Source of the DNA: Desulfovirgula thermocuniculi DSM 16036
Lineage (GTDB): Bacteria > Bacillota > Desulfotomaculia > Desulfotomaculales > Desulfovirgulaceae
Direction of reading: 5' to 3'
Assembly (NCBI RefSeq): GCF_000429345.1
Contig: NZ_AUBR01000011.1
Coordinates: forward strand, 1 to 64,000
DNA length: 64,000 nucleotides
Shown in pieces: positions 17,324-29,591 of this stretch. The notes under the pieces were generated by a model, which was given only the letters and a program-made list of their open reading frames with translations, was not told the origin of the DNA and searched no databases. Position numbers and translations under genes: made by a program. Each line of letters begins with the position of its first letter. The first letter of the stretch is position 1.

Positions 17324-17818
17324 TTGGAATCCTTGGGCATTAACTATACCCTGATCGCGCAGGTTATCAACTTCATCATCCTGCTCATCTTCCTGCGCGT
17401 GGTGGTCTACCCGCGCCTGGTAAACGTCCTGGAGCAGCGCCAGAAGTACATTGCCGATAACGTGGCGGCGGCCGAAGAGGAAAGGAAGAAGGCCGAGGAG
17501 CTGAAGCAGGAATACCTGGCCGAGCTGGCCAGGGCCCGCGAGCAGGCCCAGGCCATCCTCCAGCAGGCCACAAAAGACGCGGAAGCCAAGGCCCAGGAGA
17601 TCGTCGAGGCCGCCAAAGCGGAGGCCCAGCGCATTAAGGAGAGCGCCATTGAGGAAATCGCCCGCGAGCGGGAAAAAGCCGTGGCGGAGCTGCACAACCA
17701 GGTGGCCAACCTCTCCGTGCTGGTGGCCCAGAAGATCATCGGCCGCGCCCTTACCCCGGAGATCCACCACGACCTGATCAAGGAATTTATTGACGAAGCG
17801 AGGGGCCTGCCATGCTAA
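17324..17818 (+). CDS. atpF: F0 ATP synthase subunit b
   Basis: Subunit b (164 residues) is the peripheral stalk. One N-terminal membrane helix (about 8-28, IAQVINFIILLIFLRVV) is followed by a long charged Ala/Glu/Lys coiled coil. TTG 17324 gives the normal length and has GGGGGGAG 6-7 nt upstream. The frame is open further up but would add 28 residues derived from the intercistronic hairpin region. The end overlaps atpH by 7 bp. Confidence 0.94.
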   Translation: MESLGINYTLIAQVINFIILLIFLRVVVYPRLVNVLEQRQKYIADNVAAAEEERKKAEELKQEYLAELARAREQAQAILQQATKDAEAKAQEIVEAAKAEAQRIKESAIEEIAREREKAVAELHNQVANLSVLVAQKIIGRALTPEIHHDLIKEFIDEARGLPC

Positions 17819-18360
17819 AAGGTACCGCCATCGTGGCCAGGCGCTACGCCGAGGCCCTCTACGATCTGGCCGCCGAGACCGGCATGGTGGACCGCATGGA
17901 AAAAGAGCTGGAGGCGGTGTGCGAGGCCGTCAGGACGTCGGCGGAGCTGAAAAAAATCCTCCACCACCCCCGCATCACCGCCGAGGAGAAAAAGGGACTC
18001 ATTAAGGACCTTTTTGGCGGCAAAGTATCCCCGGTCATGGAGAACTTCCTTTACCTGCTGGTGGACAGGAAGAGGGAAACCCTTTTGGAGGAGATCCGGG
18101 AGCGCTTTGTGGATCTGGCCAACAAGGCACGGAACATCGTCAGGGCAGAAGTGACCAGCGCGGTGGAGCTAACGGCGAAAGAGAAAGAGGAACTGCAAAA
18201 GGTGCTGGGCCAGATTACCGGCAAGAACGTAAAGGTTTCCTACCAGGTAGACCCCGGCGTAATCGGCGGGGTGGTCGTGCGCATCGGCGACCGGGTGATT
18301 GACGGCAGCCTGCGCGCAAGGCTGGCCGCCATGCGGGAACACTTGAGAAAGGTCGGTTAA
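17812..18360 (+). CDS. atpH: F1 ATP synthase subunit delta
   Basis: This 182-residue subunit connects the peripheral stalk to the F1 head. It has the N-terminal helical domain (ARRYAEALYDLA) and the C-terminal conserved segment near residues 140-182 (VDPGVIGGVVVRIGDRVID, then SLRARLAAMREHL). ATG 17812 lies inside the end of atpF, indicating translational coupling. Confidence 0.95.
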   Translation: MLKGTAIVARRYAEALYDLAAETGMVDRMEKELEAVCEAVRTSAELKKILHHPRITAEEKKGLIKDLFGGKVSPVMENFLYLLVDRKRETLLEEIRERFVDLANKARNIVRAEVTSAVELTAKEKEELQKVLGQITGKNVKVSYQVDPGVIGGVVVRIGDRVIDGSLRARLAAMREHLRKVG

Positions 18361-18375
18361 ACGGGAGAGGGGTGA

Positions 18376-19920
<1,545 letters not shown>

Positions 19921-19941
19921 GCCCGAAGGTGGTGAAAGGAC

Positions 19942-20808
19942 TTGCCGAGTTTAAGGGACTTGCGGCGGCGCATTAAGAGCATCAAGAACACCCAGCAGAT
20001 CACCAAAGCCATGAAGGCCGTCTCGGCGGCCAAGATGCGCCGCGCCCAGGAGCAGGTCCTGGCGGCCCGACCCTACGCCCGCCGCCTGCGGGAGGTGCTG
20101 GGGAGGGTGGCCGCCGCTGCCGGCGACGTCAAGCACCCGCTGCTGGAGGTAAGGGAGCCCCGGAAGGTGGCCTATGTGCTCATCACCGCCGACCGGGGCC
20201 TCTGCGGGGGCTTTAACGCCAACCTGATCCGCACCACCATGCAGGCCCTGCGGGAGGCCGCCGGCGCGCAGGTCTCCCTGGTCTGCGTGGGGCGCAAGGG
20301 GCGCGACTTCTTCCGCCGCCGGGGCTACAATATCGTGCAGAGCTACGTGCGCCTGGGGGAAACCATCAGAGTGGCCCAGGCCCGCGAGATAGCCGGCTTC
20401 GTCATGGAAAAGTACGCCGCCGGCGAGTTTGACGAGGTCTACCTGGTCTTCAGCGAGTTCGTGAACGTTCTCGTGCAGCGGCCCAAGATCGTCAAGCTCC
20501 TGCCGGTAGAGACGCCGGAGGAAAGCGAAAACGGCAAGAAGCCCGGGCGCGTCGAATATATCTTTGAGCCCTCCGCCGAAGACGTGCTGGCCCGGCTCCT
20601 GCCCATGTACGTGGAGAACATGGTCTTCCACGCCCTGCTGGAGTCCAAGGCCAGCGAGCACAGCGCGCGCATGACGGCCATGGACAACGCCACCAAGAAC
20701 GCGGAAGAGCTGATTGCCAAGCTGACCCTCTCCATGAACAAGGCCCGCCAGACGGCCATCACGAAGGAGATCCTCGAGGTGGTCAGCGGCGCGGCTGCCC
20801 TGGAGTAG
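19942..20808 (+). CDS. atpG: F1 ATP synthase subunit gamma
   Basis: Gamma (288 residues) is the rotating central shaft. The N-terminal [20 protein letters not shown] and the C-terminal [14 protein letters not shown] with LNKARQ-like [12 protein letters not shown] are the paired helices of the coiled coil. It starts at TTG 19942 with GGTGGTGAAAGG upstream. Confidence 0.97.
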   Translation: MPSLRDLRRRIKSIKNTQQITKAMKAVSAAKMRRAQEQVLAARPYARRLREVLGRVAAAAGDVKHPLLEVREPRKVAYVLITADRGLCGGFNANLIRTTMQALREAAGAQVSLVCVGRKGRDFFRRRGYNIVQSYVRLGETIRVAQAREIAGFVMEKYAAGEFDEVYLVFSEFVNVLVQRPKIVKLLPVETPEESENGKKPGRVEYIFEPSAEDVLARLLPMYVENMVFHALLESKASEHSARMTAMDNATKNAEELIAKLTLSMNKARQTAITKEILEVVSGAAALE

Positions 20809-22260
<1,452 letters not shown>

Positions 22261-22264
22261 GGGC

Positions 22265-22666
22265 ATGACGGAAAAGACCCAGCGCCTGGAGATTGTCACC
22301 CCCGAGCGAAAGGTTTACAGCGGCGACGTCCGCTTTGTGGTGGTGCCGGGCGTGGAGGGCGAGCTGGGCTTCCTGCCCCATCACGCACCCCTGGTCAGCG
22401 CCCTGGACATCGGCGTCATGAGGGTGCAGGAGGAAAACCGCACCTTTAAAGTGGCCATCAGCGGGGGCTTCGTGGAGGTGCGCAACAACCGGGTGGTCGT
22501 GCTGGCCCGCACCGCCGAGCGCGAGGACGAGATCGACCGCGAGCGGGCCCTGGCGGCCAAGGCCCGCGCCGAGGAGCGCTTAAAGGCCCGCACGCCGGAC
22601 ATCGACATCGTGAGGGCGGAGCTGGCCTTAAAGCGCGCCCTGGCCCGCTTGAAGGCGGTTTCGTAA
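22265..22666 (+). CDS. atpC: F1 ATP synthase subunit epsilon
   Basis: This 133-residue subunit couples the rotor to the c-ring and can inhibit hydrolysis. It has an N-terminal beta-sandwich (LEIVTPERKVYSGDV; GELGFLPHHAPLVSAL) and a C-terminal helical hairpin rich in Ala, Arg and Glu from about residue 88. It is the last gene of the operon and is followed directly by a strong terminator. Confidence 0.96.
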   Translation: MTEKTQRLEIVTPERKVYSGDVRFVVVPGVEGELGFLPHHAPLVSALDIGVMRVQEENRTFKVAISGGFVEVRNNRVVVLARTAEREDEIDRERALAAKARAEERLKARTPDIDIVRAELALKRALARLKAVS

Positions 22667-22697
22667 GAGATAACTTTTAAAAAAGCAAAGCAGGCCG

Positions 22698-22738
22698 GCA
22701 GGCACGCGCCCTTGAGAGAGGCGTGCCTGCTTTTTTTT
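22698..22738 (+). terminator. Rho-independent terminator of the atp operon
   Basis: Ten-bp perfect stem GCAGGCACGC (22698-22707) and GCGTGCCTGC (22721-22730) followed by eight T residues. It separates the ATP synthase operon from the sporulation genes. Confidence 0.95.
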
Positions 22739-22791
22739 GCGCATAAAGGCGGGACGTTCCGGAAAAAATGGTAGGCAAAGGGGGTTATTGC

Positions 22792-23748
22792 TTGTACCGC
22801 TTTCTCCTGGGCGTCGCCTGCCTGGCCGCCTCCCTGGCCGTGGGCCTGCCCGCCGTGAGGGAGCACTTCCCGCCGGTGCAGATAGAGGCGCGGGAAGCGA
22901 AGGTCCGCCTGTACCTGCACGCCACCGGCGAGATAATCGAGCTCCCCATGGAGGAGTACCTGGTGGGGGTGGTGGCCGCCGAAATGCCCGCCTCCTTTCC
23001 CCAGGAAGCGCTGAAGGCGCAGGCGGTGGCCGCCCGCACCTACATCGTGCGCCGCATGGCGAAAAACGCCGGCGACGGCCTGCACCCGGGGGCGGACGTC
23101 TGCGACGATCCGCGCCACGGCCAGGCCTGGATCTCCCGCGAGGAAATGCGCGCCCGCTGGGGGCCCCTGGGCTACTACCAGTATTACTACCGGGTGCGCC
23201 GGGCGGTGGAGGAAACCCGCGGCATGGTCATCACCTACCGGGGCCAGCTCATCGACCCGGTCTACCACGCCTCCTGCGGCGGGCGGGGCACAGAGGACGC
23301 CGCCGCCGTCTGGGCCGCCGGTGCGCCCTACCTCATGGGGGTGCCCTGCCCGTTTTGTGCCGACCCGGAGCCCGTGCGCACGGTCTACCTCTCCCTGGAG
23401 GAGGTCAACCGGGCCCTGGGGGTGGAGCTGAAGGCCGTACCGGTGGCGGGCGGGGGAAGCCCGGATCTTTTGCAGGTGGTGGAGAGGACCCCGGCAGGCC
23501 GCCCCAGGGCCGTGCGGTTGGGGGATAAAGTGCTCCCCGCCACCGCGGTGCGCGAAAAGCTGGGCCTGCGCTCCGCCGATTTCCGCTTTGCCCTCAAAAA
23601 CGGGCGCGTGGAGGTCACCACGCGGGGCTACGGCCACGCCGTGGGCATGTGCCAGTACGGCGCCAGGGGCCTGGCCGAGCACGGCTACACCTTCGACCAA
23701 ATCATCAAGCACTACTACACCGGGGTGGAAATAACCAAAATGGAGTGA
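22792..23748 (+). CDS. spoIID: Stage II sporulation protein D, peptidoglycan lytic transglycosylase
   Basis: SpoIID cleaves peptidoglycan during engulfment of the forespore. The 318-residue protein has an N-terminal membrane anchor, the catalytic segment AAEMPASFPQEALKAQAVAA with Glu64, and YHASCGGRGT as in the family zinc/active-site region. The C-terminal GYGHAVGMCQYGARGLAEHG is diagnostic. TTG 22792 has AAAGGGGG 7 nt upstream; ATG 22768 is an alternative that adds eight residues with a weaker site. The neighbours (LytM-like protein, spoIIID) confirm a sporulation cluster. Expression would be under mother-cell sigma-E in Bacillus; I could not read a clear sigma-E promoter. Confidence 0.94.
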   Translation: MYRFLLGVACLAASLAVGLPAVREHFPPVQIEAREAKVRLYLHATGEIIELPMEEYLVGVVAAEMPASFPQEALKAQAVAARTYIVRRMAKNAGDGLHPGADVCDDPRHGQAWISREEMRARWGPLGYYQYYYRVRRAVEETRGMVITYRGQLIDPVYHASCGGRGTEDAAAVWAAGAPYLMGVPCPFCADPEPVRTVYLSLEEVNRALGVELKAVPVAGGGSPDLLQVVERTPAGRPRAVRLGDKVLPATAVREKLGLRSADFRFALKNGRVEVTTRGYGHAVGMCQYGARGLAEHGYTFDQIIKHYYTGVEITKME

Positions 23749-23809
23749 GTTTTGGGTAGAACGTGTAAGGAAGAAGAGGGCTAATACTATACGGGAGCTG
23801 GTTTTCTGT

Positions 23810-24412
23810 ATGCGCTTCTGGACCAACCGCATGGTCTATTCTCTGGCCAGCACCGTGCTGGTGGTGCTCGCCCTGCTCGGCCTCTTTTTCGCGCTGCGGT
23901 TCTGGCACCGGCCCGCGGAGCGCGCGCCGGAGCCGGTGCGGCAGGTCCTGCAGGAAGCCGCGCCGGGCCCGGCGGCGGGCGCCCTTTCCCTCGCCCTGCC
24001 GCTGGAGGGAGAGGTGGTTTCGCCGTTTGGCGGGGGCTACTCCGGTGTTTTTGGCGATTTCCGCTTCAACCGGTCAGTTGAAATAAAAGGCCGCCCGGGC
24101 GCGGCGGTGCGGGCGGCGGCCTCCGGGGTGGTGGAGGAGGTGCGGCCCGGGGCGCATGTCAGGCCCGGCGGGGACGGGCCGCCGGTGCCCGCCTACTACG
24201 CCGTAGCCGTAGGGCACGAGGGAGGCTACCGCACCATTTACCGCGGGCTGGGCGAGGTGGTGGTGCGGCCCGGCAGGCACGTCCTGGGCGGCGAGGTGCT
24301 GGGCCGGCTGCCGGACGAAGGGGCGGTCCTGGAGTTTGCCCTGGAAAAGGACGGCGAGGCCCTTGACCCCGCAAAATACCTGGGCATCTCGCGGCAATTG
24401 CCTCCGCCTTAA
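23810..24412 (+). CDS. Membrane-anchored degenerate M23/LytM protein, SpoIIQ-like
   Basis: This 200-residue protein has one N-terminal membrane helix (about 9-30) and an extracytoplasmic LytM-type domain (about 68-190). The zinc ligands of active M23 peptidases are missing: where HxxxD is expected the sequence reads FNRSVEIKG, and where HxH is expected it reads VLEFALE. It is therefore probably not a peptidase. The domain, the anchor and the position between spoIID and spoIIID suggest the forespore half (SpoIIQ) of the channel that contacts SpoIIIAH. ATG 23810 has only a modest ribosome-binding site; ATG 23831 is possible. Confidence 0.75.
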   Translation: MRFWTNRMVYSLASTVLVVLALLGLFFALRFWHRPAERAPEPVRQVLQEAAPGPAAGALSLALPLEGEVVSPFGGGYSGVFGDFRFNRSVEIKGRPGAAVRAAASGVVEEVRPGAHVRPGGDGPPVPAYYAVAVGHEGGYRTIYRGLGEVVVRPGRHVLGGEVLGRLPDEGAVLEFALEKDGEALDPAKYLGISRQLPPP

Positions 24413-24454
24413 AGCATATACATTTTAATAGGTTTCCGGCCGGGGGGTAGGGCA

Positions 24455-24706
24455 ATGCAGGAGTACATACAGAAGAGGGTGCTGGAAATCTGCGCCTACA
24501 TCCTGGAGACGAAATGCACCGTGCGCCAGGCCGCCCAGGTCTTCCAGGTGAGCAAGAGCACCGTGCACAAGGACATGACCGAGCGGCTGCCTTCCCTAAA
24601 CAAGCAGCTGGCCAGGGCGGTGCGGGCCGTGCTGGAGCAGAACAAGGCCGAGAGGCACATCCGCGGCGGGGAGGCGACGCGCCGCAAGTACGGCGGCCAG
24701 AAATAA
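24455..24706 (+). CDS. spoIIID: Sporulation transcription factor SpoIIID
   Basis: This 83-residue DNA-binding protein modulates sigma-E and sigma-K genes in the mother cell. A helix-turn-helix is visible at about residues 23-43 (VRQAAQVFQVSKSTVHKDM), followed by a basic C-terminal helix (RHIRGGEATRRKYGGQK). Length and sequence are standard. ATG 24455 follows GGGGGGTAGGG. It sits directly before the mbl-type gene, the Bacillus arrangement. Confidence 0.96.
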   Translation: MQEYIQKRVLEICAYILETKCTVRQAAQVFQVSKSTVHKDMTERLPSLNKQLARAVRAVLEQNKAERHIRGGEATRRKYGGQK

Positions 24707-24792
24707 AAATTTGCGCCGGGCTGGAGGAATTTGACTGAATATGTAGAAAAGTACCTACCAGCGCAATAAGCCAGGAAAGGAGATTTTCCTTT

Positions 24793-25836
24793 ATGCTCGG
24801 CTTCAGCAACGACCTGGGCATAGATCTGGGCACGGCCAACGTGCTGGTTTACGCCAGGGGCAAGGGCATCGTGCTCTCGGAACCCTCGGTGGTGGCCATC
24901 AACAAGGACAACCGCAAGATCATTGCCGTAGGCAGTGAAGCGCGCCGCATGCTGGGCCGCACCCCCGGCAACATCGTGGCCATTCGGCCTTTGCGCCACG
25001 GCGTCATTGCCGATTTCGACGTTACGGAAAAGATGCTCCGCTACTTTTTACAAAAGGTAGGCGCCCGCAGGGGGCTTTTCCGCCCCCGGGTGATGATCTG
25101 CATCCCCGCCGCCGTCACCAGCGTGGAGGAGCGGGCCGTGCGCCAGGCAGCCGTGCAGGCAGGCGCGCGCCAGGCCTACGTTATCGAGGAGCCGCTGGCG
25201 GCGGCCCTGGGGGCGGGGCTGGACATTTCCGAGCCTTCCGGCAAGATGGTGGTGGACATCGGCGGGGGTACCACCGACGTGGCCGTGCTCTCCCTGGGCG
25301 GCGTGGTCTGCAGCAGGTCGCTGCGCCTGGGCGGGGACAGGCTGGACGAGGACATCGTGCGCTACGTGCGCCGCACCTTTAACCTGGCCATCGGCGAGCG
25401 CAGCGCCGAGGAGATCAAAGTGGCCATCGGCAGCGCCGACCCGGCGTCGTCCCCCAACCGGGAAATGGAGGTGCGCGGGCGCGACCTGGTGACGGGGCTC
25501 CCCCGCGCGGTGACCATCAGCACCGCCCAGGTCTACGAGGCCATCCGGGAGAGCCTGGAGGCCGTGGTGGGGGCGGTGAAGGAGGTCTTAGAGCACACCC
25601 CGCCGGAGCTGGCCGCCGACATTGTGGACAAGGGCATCGTGCTTACCGGCGGCGGGGCGCTGCTGTCAGGCATCGACCGCCTGCTCAGCCGCGAGACGGG
25701 CGTGCCGGTACACGTGGCGGACGACCCCCTGACCTGCGTGGCCCGCGGTACCGGGCGGGCCCTGGCCATGCTCCACGTCCTTTCCGGCAATGCGGCGGGC
25801 AAGAAGCGGCGCCCCGGCTGGGGCAGGGCTGTTTGA
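24793..25836 (+). CDS. mbl: Rod-shape determining protein, MreB/Mbl family
   Basis: This bacterial actin of 347 residues guides cell-wall elongation along the membrane. Phosphate-binding loops are visible (DLGIDLGTANVLVY near residue 7; VVDIGGGTTDVAVLSLGG in the second domain), with the adenosine motif LTGGGALLSGIDRLL. The position after spoIIID matches Bacillus mbl rather than mreB, which lies with mreCD; MreB identity cannot be excluded from sequence. ATG 24793 follows GGAAAGGAG. Confidence 0.94.
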   Translation: MLGFSNDLGIDLGTANVLVYARGKGIVLSEPSVVAINKDNRKIIAVGSEARRMLGRTPGNIVAIRPLRHGVIADFDVTEKMLRYFLQKVGARRGLFRPRVMICIPAAVTSVEERAVRQAAVQAGARQAYVIEEPLAAALGAGLDISEPSGKMVVDIGGGTTDVAVLSLGGVVCSRSLRLGGDRLDEDIVRYVRRTFNLAIGERSAEEIKVAIGSADPASSPNREMEVRGRDLVTGLPRAVTISTAQVYEAIRESLEAVVGAVKEVLEHTPPELAADIVDKGIVLTGGGALLSGIDRLLSRETGVPVHVADDPLTCVARGTGRALAMLHVLSGNAAGKKRRPGWGRAV

Positions 25837-25929
25837 GGGCGCCCCTTAAAGGGCCTATCTTTTTGAAAAATTAGGAATTTACGGGCCGGCAGGAACCCGC
25901 TGCCTTGGTGTCGAATTAGCAGGATTACC

Positions 25930-28900
25930 ATGGACAAGCGGGAAAGAAAAAACGGCTTAGCCCGGTGGCGCCGGCCGCTGCTTTTTCTTGCCCTGGCGGC
26001 AGCGGTCCTGGTGCCTTTTCTTTTCCACCGGGCGGGAATTCCCGCGCCGCGCCCCGCGTGGCTGTCCGACCGGGCGGCCTCTGTAGTGGGAGCCGGGGCG
26101 GTGGCGGCGCCGGGTCTGGCCGTGCCGGAAGGTTTGGACGGCTCCGGGCAGGTAGTGGCCCTGGCCGACAGCGGCCTGGGGAGCGGGAAGCCGGACGACC
26201 CTCACCCCGACTTAAAAAGCGAGCCCGGCAGGAAGCCCAGGGTGCTCATGCTCCGCTCCTGGGCCGGGCGGGAGCGCGCCGACGACCCCGTAGGCCACGG
26301 CACCCACATGGCCGCCATCATCGCCGGATCGGGGGCGGCCTCAAACGGCAGGTTTGCCGGCCTGGCCCCGGGAGCCAGCCTCTACTTTCAGGGCATTTTA
26401 AACGCGGCGGGGGAAATTGCGCCTCCCCGGGACCTGGCCGCCCTCTTCCGCCCCGCCTATGAGGCGGCGGCCCGCATCCACGTCAACGGCTGGGGCACGC
26501 CCGTAAACGCCTACGGCGCCGGCGCGGCGGCCACCGACGCCTTTATGCGGGAGCACCCCGACTTCCTGGTGATCTTCGGCGCGGGCAACGCCGGACCGAA
26601 GGACTCCTCCCTCACCGCCGAGGCCAACAGCAAGAACGCCCTGGTGGTGGGGGCCAGCGAAAACCCGCGCCCCTCCCTGGGCCCGGATACCGACGACGCC
26701 GCGCAGGTGGCGTCGTTTTCCAGCCGGGGTCCGGCGGGAGACGGGCGCCTCAAGCCCGATCTGGTGGCGCCGGGCGCGGGCATCATCTCCGCCTGTTCGC
26801 CCCTGGTGGAGAGCAACTTCCCGGCCAACCCCGCCTATACGATCCTCTCCGGCACCAGCATGGCCGCGGCGGTGGCCGGCGGGGCGGCGGCCCTCCTGCG
26901 GCAGTTTTTCCAGGAAAGCGGCCATGTGAACCCCTCGGCGGCCCTTTTAAAGGCGGCACTGATTAACGGCGCCGACTCCTTAGAGGAAAGGGGCGCCGGC
27001 TTTGGCCGGCTGAACCTGGCCGCCACCGTGCTGGCCTTAAAAGAGCGCGCCTTCCTGTTTGCCGACGAAACCGGCTACCTCCAGCCCGGGGAAAGCCGCA
27101 CCTATTACTTTAACGTGGAGGACCCCTCGCGGCCCCTTAAAGTCACCCTGGCCTGGACCGACCCCCCGGCGGCGCCGGGGGCGGCACCCGCCCTGGTCAA
27201 CGACCTGGACCTGGTGGTTACCGGGCCCGACGGCAGGGTGTACCTGGGCAACGATAAGGGGGAGGGAAAGAAGGACGGCACGAACAACGTGGAGCAGGTG
27301 GTCATACCCGGCCCCCAAAAGGGCAGGTATGCGGTGGTGGTGCGGGCCGCTTCCCTGCAGAAAGGCCCCGGGCCGGGACTGCCGCCCGGCCAGGACTTCG
27401 CCCTGGTGTACGGGCAGCCGCTGCGCGAGGAAGTGGTGGTGGGCGTGAGCGGGGCGGAGCAGGCGGTCTACCTGGCCGACGGTGAGAAGGCGGTTTTGTC
27501 GCCGGAGGGCAGGGTGGCCCTGGGCAAAAAGTCTTACCCCCTGACGGCGGACCGCCTGCTCCCCGGCGCAAGGGCCTACCTGGCCGGGAACAGGGTTCTT
27601 TACGTGGCGGAAGAGGTGGCGGAGGCCGAAGCGGCGGAAGTGTTGAGCCTCCCCGGCGGCAAGCTCCTGCGCCCTCTTGGCGCCCAGGAGCGCGAGGGCG
27701 GTTTTCTCTTGGCCAAGGATGCCGGGAGCCCTCTCTGGGCCAACGGGCGCGAAGTGTCCGCCGAAGGCTTCCCGCGGGGAGCGCCGGTGCGCCTCTCTTA
27801 CGACCCGCGTACCCTGGAGGCCTACCGGGTGTGGGCTTCGTTTGCCGAGGAGGAAGGCATTGTGGCCGCCGTGGACGCGGCCAGGAGGGAGATCCGCCTT
27901 TTCGGGCAGGCCAAAACCTACCGCCTCTCGCCGGGCGCCGCCTTCATCTTCCACGACCGGCTGGCGGCCTCCGCCCCGGAGGACCTTCCCTACGGCTACC
28001 CGGTGGCCGGGGAGCTTGACGACCTCGTGCCGGGCATGAAGGTGCGCCTGGTGCTGGCGCCGGGAAGGAACGAGGTCACCTGCGTGGAGGCCGGGCGCAC
28101 GCTGGCCGTGGGAGCTTTGGAGTCCCTGGATGCCCGCAGGGAAACCGTCACCCTGCGCGGTGCGGGCACCTTTCGCCTCATGCCCGGGCTGCAGGTCACC
28201 CTGGACGGGCACGCGGCGGCCCTTGAGGACCTGGCCCCGGGGGATCTGGTTTCGCTCCTCCTGGCCGGGGATCAGGCCATTGCCGTTACCGCCCACCGCG
28301 CGGTGGTCTACGGCCAGGTGGTTTTCGGCGGCGAGAGGGGCGGCCTGCTGGTGGCGGACTCCCTCGGGCGCGTGCGGGAGCTGGTGCTGGCGCCAGGTGC
28401 GGCCGTTTTCCGCTGGGGCCGCCCCGCGGAGCCCTCTTCCCTGGGGAGCGGCCGGTGGGTGCGGGCGGCCCTGAACGAAAAGGGAGAGGTGTTGCGGGTG
28501 GACGTGGCCGAGGTGGCCCTGGAGGGGCGGGGAGAGATCCGGAGCGTGGGCGTGGAGGCGGCGCAGGGCAGCGTGAAGCTGGGCGGCGTGGAAGCGCTCC
28601 TTTCATCCCGCACGCTAATTACTAAGAACGGTTACCCGGTGCGTCCGGAGGACCTCCTTCCCGGGGAGGAGGCCGCCTACACCCTGCTTTTTGCCCCCGG
28701 CGCCAAGACACCGGTGGCGGCAAAGCTGGAGGCCAGGGCGCGGCCCGGCGTACCCGCGCCGTTCCTGCGCGCGCGCTCCCTCCCCGCGGCGGGCGGCTTT
28801 ACCGTGGAGGGCGAAACTTCCGCCGACCGCCTTTACATCTACCCGCCCGGGGGCGGCCGCATAGTAGTGCTGCCCGGTGCCGGGGGATTCTTCCGGGCGT

Positions 28901-29544
28901 ACGTGTCCGGCCCCGCCGGGGACGCCCTTTTGGTGGCGGTAGACGAGTCGGACGGGGGTACGACGGGCATGTACCTCACCTTGGGGTCGGTGCAGTTTGG
29001 CGATGTTACCGGGCACTGGGCCTCCCGGGAGATCGGCGCCTTGGTTCAGGAGGGCCTGCTGGCCGGCTACCCGGACGGCAACTTTTACCCGGACCGCCCG
29101 GTGACGCGCGCGGAGTTTGCGGTGCTCCTGGTGCGGGTGCTGGGCTGGGAAGGGGCGCCTTCTCCCATGCAGGGCGCACCGGGGGCCCCGCTGCCCGGGG
29201 ATCTCCCCGCCTGGGCGAAGGAAACCCTACGCGTGGCCTTTGATCGCGGCCTGGTTTGCGGCTATCCGGACGGCACGTTTGCCCCGGACCGGCCGGTGAG
29301 CCGCGCGGAGGCCGCCTGCATGTTGGACCGGGCGCTGGCCGCGACGGCTGCGGCGGCAGGCGCGTCGGCAGCCCCTGCCTGGCGCGATGCCGGTGACGTG
29401 CCGGCCTGGGCAAGGGAGGCGGTGCGGCGGGTGGCGGCGGCGGGCCTGCTGGCCGGCTACCCGGACGGCAGGCTGGCGCCGCAGGAGCCCCTCACCCGCG
29501 CCCAGGCGGCGGTGCTGGCCTGGCGGCTTGCCCGGTACAGGTAG
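25930..29544 (+). CDS. SLH-anchored S8 subtilisin-family serine protease
   Basis: This 1204-residue exported protein has a positively charged N-terminus and a hydrophobic signal segment (about 13-33). The S8 domain (about 70-370) carries the triad Asp80 (ADSG), His123 (GHGTH) and Ser310 (GTSMA), with oxyanion Asn220. A beta-rich domain follows (about 380-500). The region from about 630 to 940 contains four divergent repeats (see findings). Three SLH domains at about 1023-1075, 1095-1138 and 1154-1203, each with GYPDG, anchor it to pyruvylated wall polymer, the product expected from CsaB at 51 kb. GCAGGA precedes ATG 25930. No promoter could be assigned. Confidence 0.92.
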   Translation: MDKRERKNGLARWRRPLLFLALAAAVLVPFLFHRAGIPAPRPAWLSDRAASVVGAGAVAAPGLAVPEGLDGSGQVVALADSGLGSGKPDDPHPDLKSEPGRKPRVLMLRSWAGRERADDPVGHGTHMAAIIAGSGAASNGRFAGLAPGASLYFQGILNAAGEIAPPRDLAALFRPAYEAAARIHVNGWGTPVNAYGAGAAATDAFMREHPDFLVIFGAGNAGPKDSSLTAEANSKNALVVGASENPRPSLGPDTDDAAQVASFSSRGPAGDGRLKPDLVAPGAGIISACSPLVESNFPANPAYTILSGTSMAAAVAGGAAALLRQFFQESGHVNPSAALLKAALINGADSLEERGAGFGRLNLAATVLALKERAFLFADETGYLQPGESRTYYFNVEDPSRPLKVTLAWTDPPAAPGAAPALVNDLDLVVTGPDGRVYLGNDKGEGKKDGTNNVEQVVIPGPQKGRYAVVVRAASLQKGPGPGLPPGQDFALVYGQPLREEVVVGVSGAEQAVYLADGEKAVLSPEGRVALGKKSYPLTADRLLPGARAYLAGNRVLYVAEEVAEAEAAEVLSLPGGKLLRPLGAQEREGGFLLAKDAGSPLWANGREVSAEGFPRGAPVRLSYDPRTLEAYRVWASFAEEEGIVAAVDAARREIRLFGQAKTYRLSPGAAFIFHDRLAASAPEDLPYGYPVAGELDDLVPGMKVRLVLAPGRNEVTCVEAGRTLAVGALESLDARRETVTLRGAGTFRLMPGLQVTLDGHAAALEDLAPGDLVSLLLAGDQAIAVTAHRAVVYGQVVFGGERGGLLVADSLGRVRELVLAPGAAVFRWGRPAEPSSLGSGRWVRAALNEKGEVLRVDVAEVALEGRGEIRSVGVEAAQGSVKLGGVEALLSSRTLITKNGYPVRPEDLLPGEEAAYTLLFAPGAKTPVAAKLEARARPGVPAPFLRARSLPAAGGFTVEGETSADRLYIYPPGGGRIVVLPGAGGFFRAYVSGPAGDALLVAVDESDGGTTGMYLTLGSVQFGDVTGHWASREIGALVQEGLLAGYPDGNFYPDRPVTRAEFAVLLVRVLGWEGAPSPMQGAPGAPLPGDLPAWAKETLRVAFDRGLVCGYPDGTFAPDRPVSRAEAACMLDRALAATAAAAGASAAPAWRDAGDVPAWAREAVRRVAAAGLLAGYPDGRLAPQEPLTRAQAAVLAWRLARYR

Positions 29545-29555
29545 CGTGCTATAAT
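29528..29555 (+). promoter_or_regulatory. Promoter of the Uma2 gene
   Basis: TTGCCC (29528-29533), 16-bp spacer, perfect TATAAT (29550-29555). The -35 lies inside the last codons of the protease gene. Confidence 0.7.
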
Positions 29556-29591
29556 AGCCTTGGGAGCCTTGCGGCAGGGAGAGAAGGGGAA

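Noticed and set aside
24731-24759. TTGACT upstream of mbl as a promoter
   Set aside because: No acceptable -10 at 16-18 bp (CCTACC).
25839-25866. Hairpin with T-run after mbl as a terminator
   Set aside because: The stem is only 4 bp with an A/T loop and the T-run is interrupted; too weak to annotate.
25892-25912. GGAAC...GTC as an ECF promoter for the subtilase
   Set aside because: The gap is only 13 nt, too short for ECF spacing.
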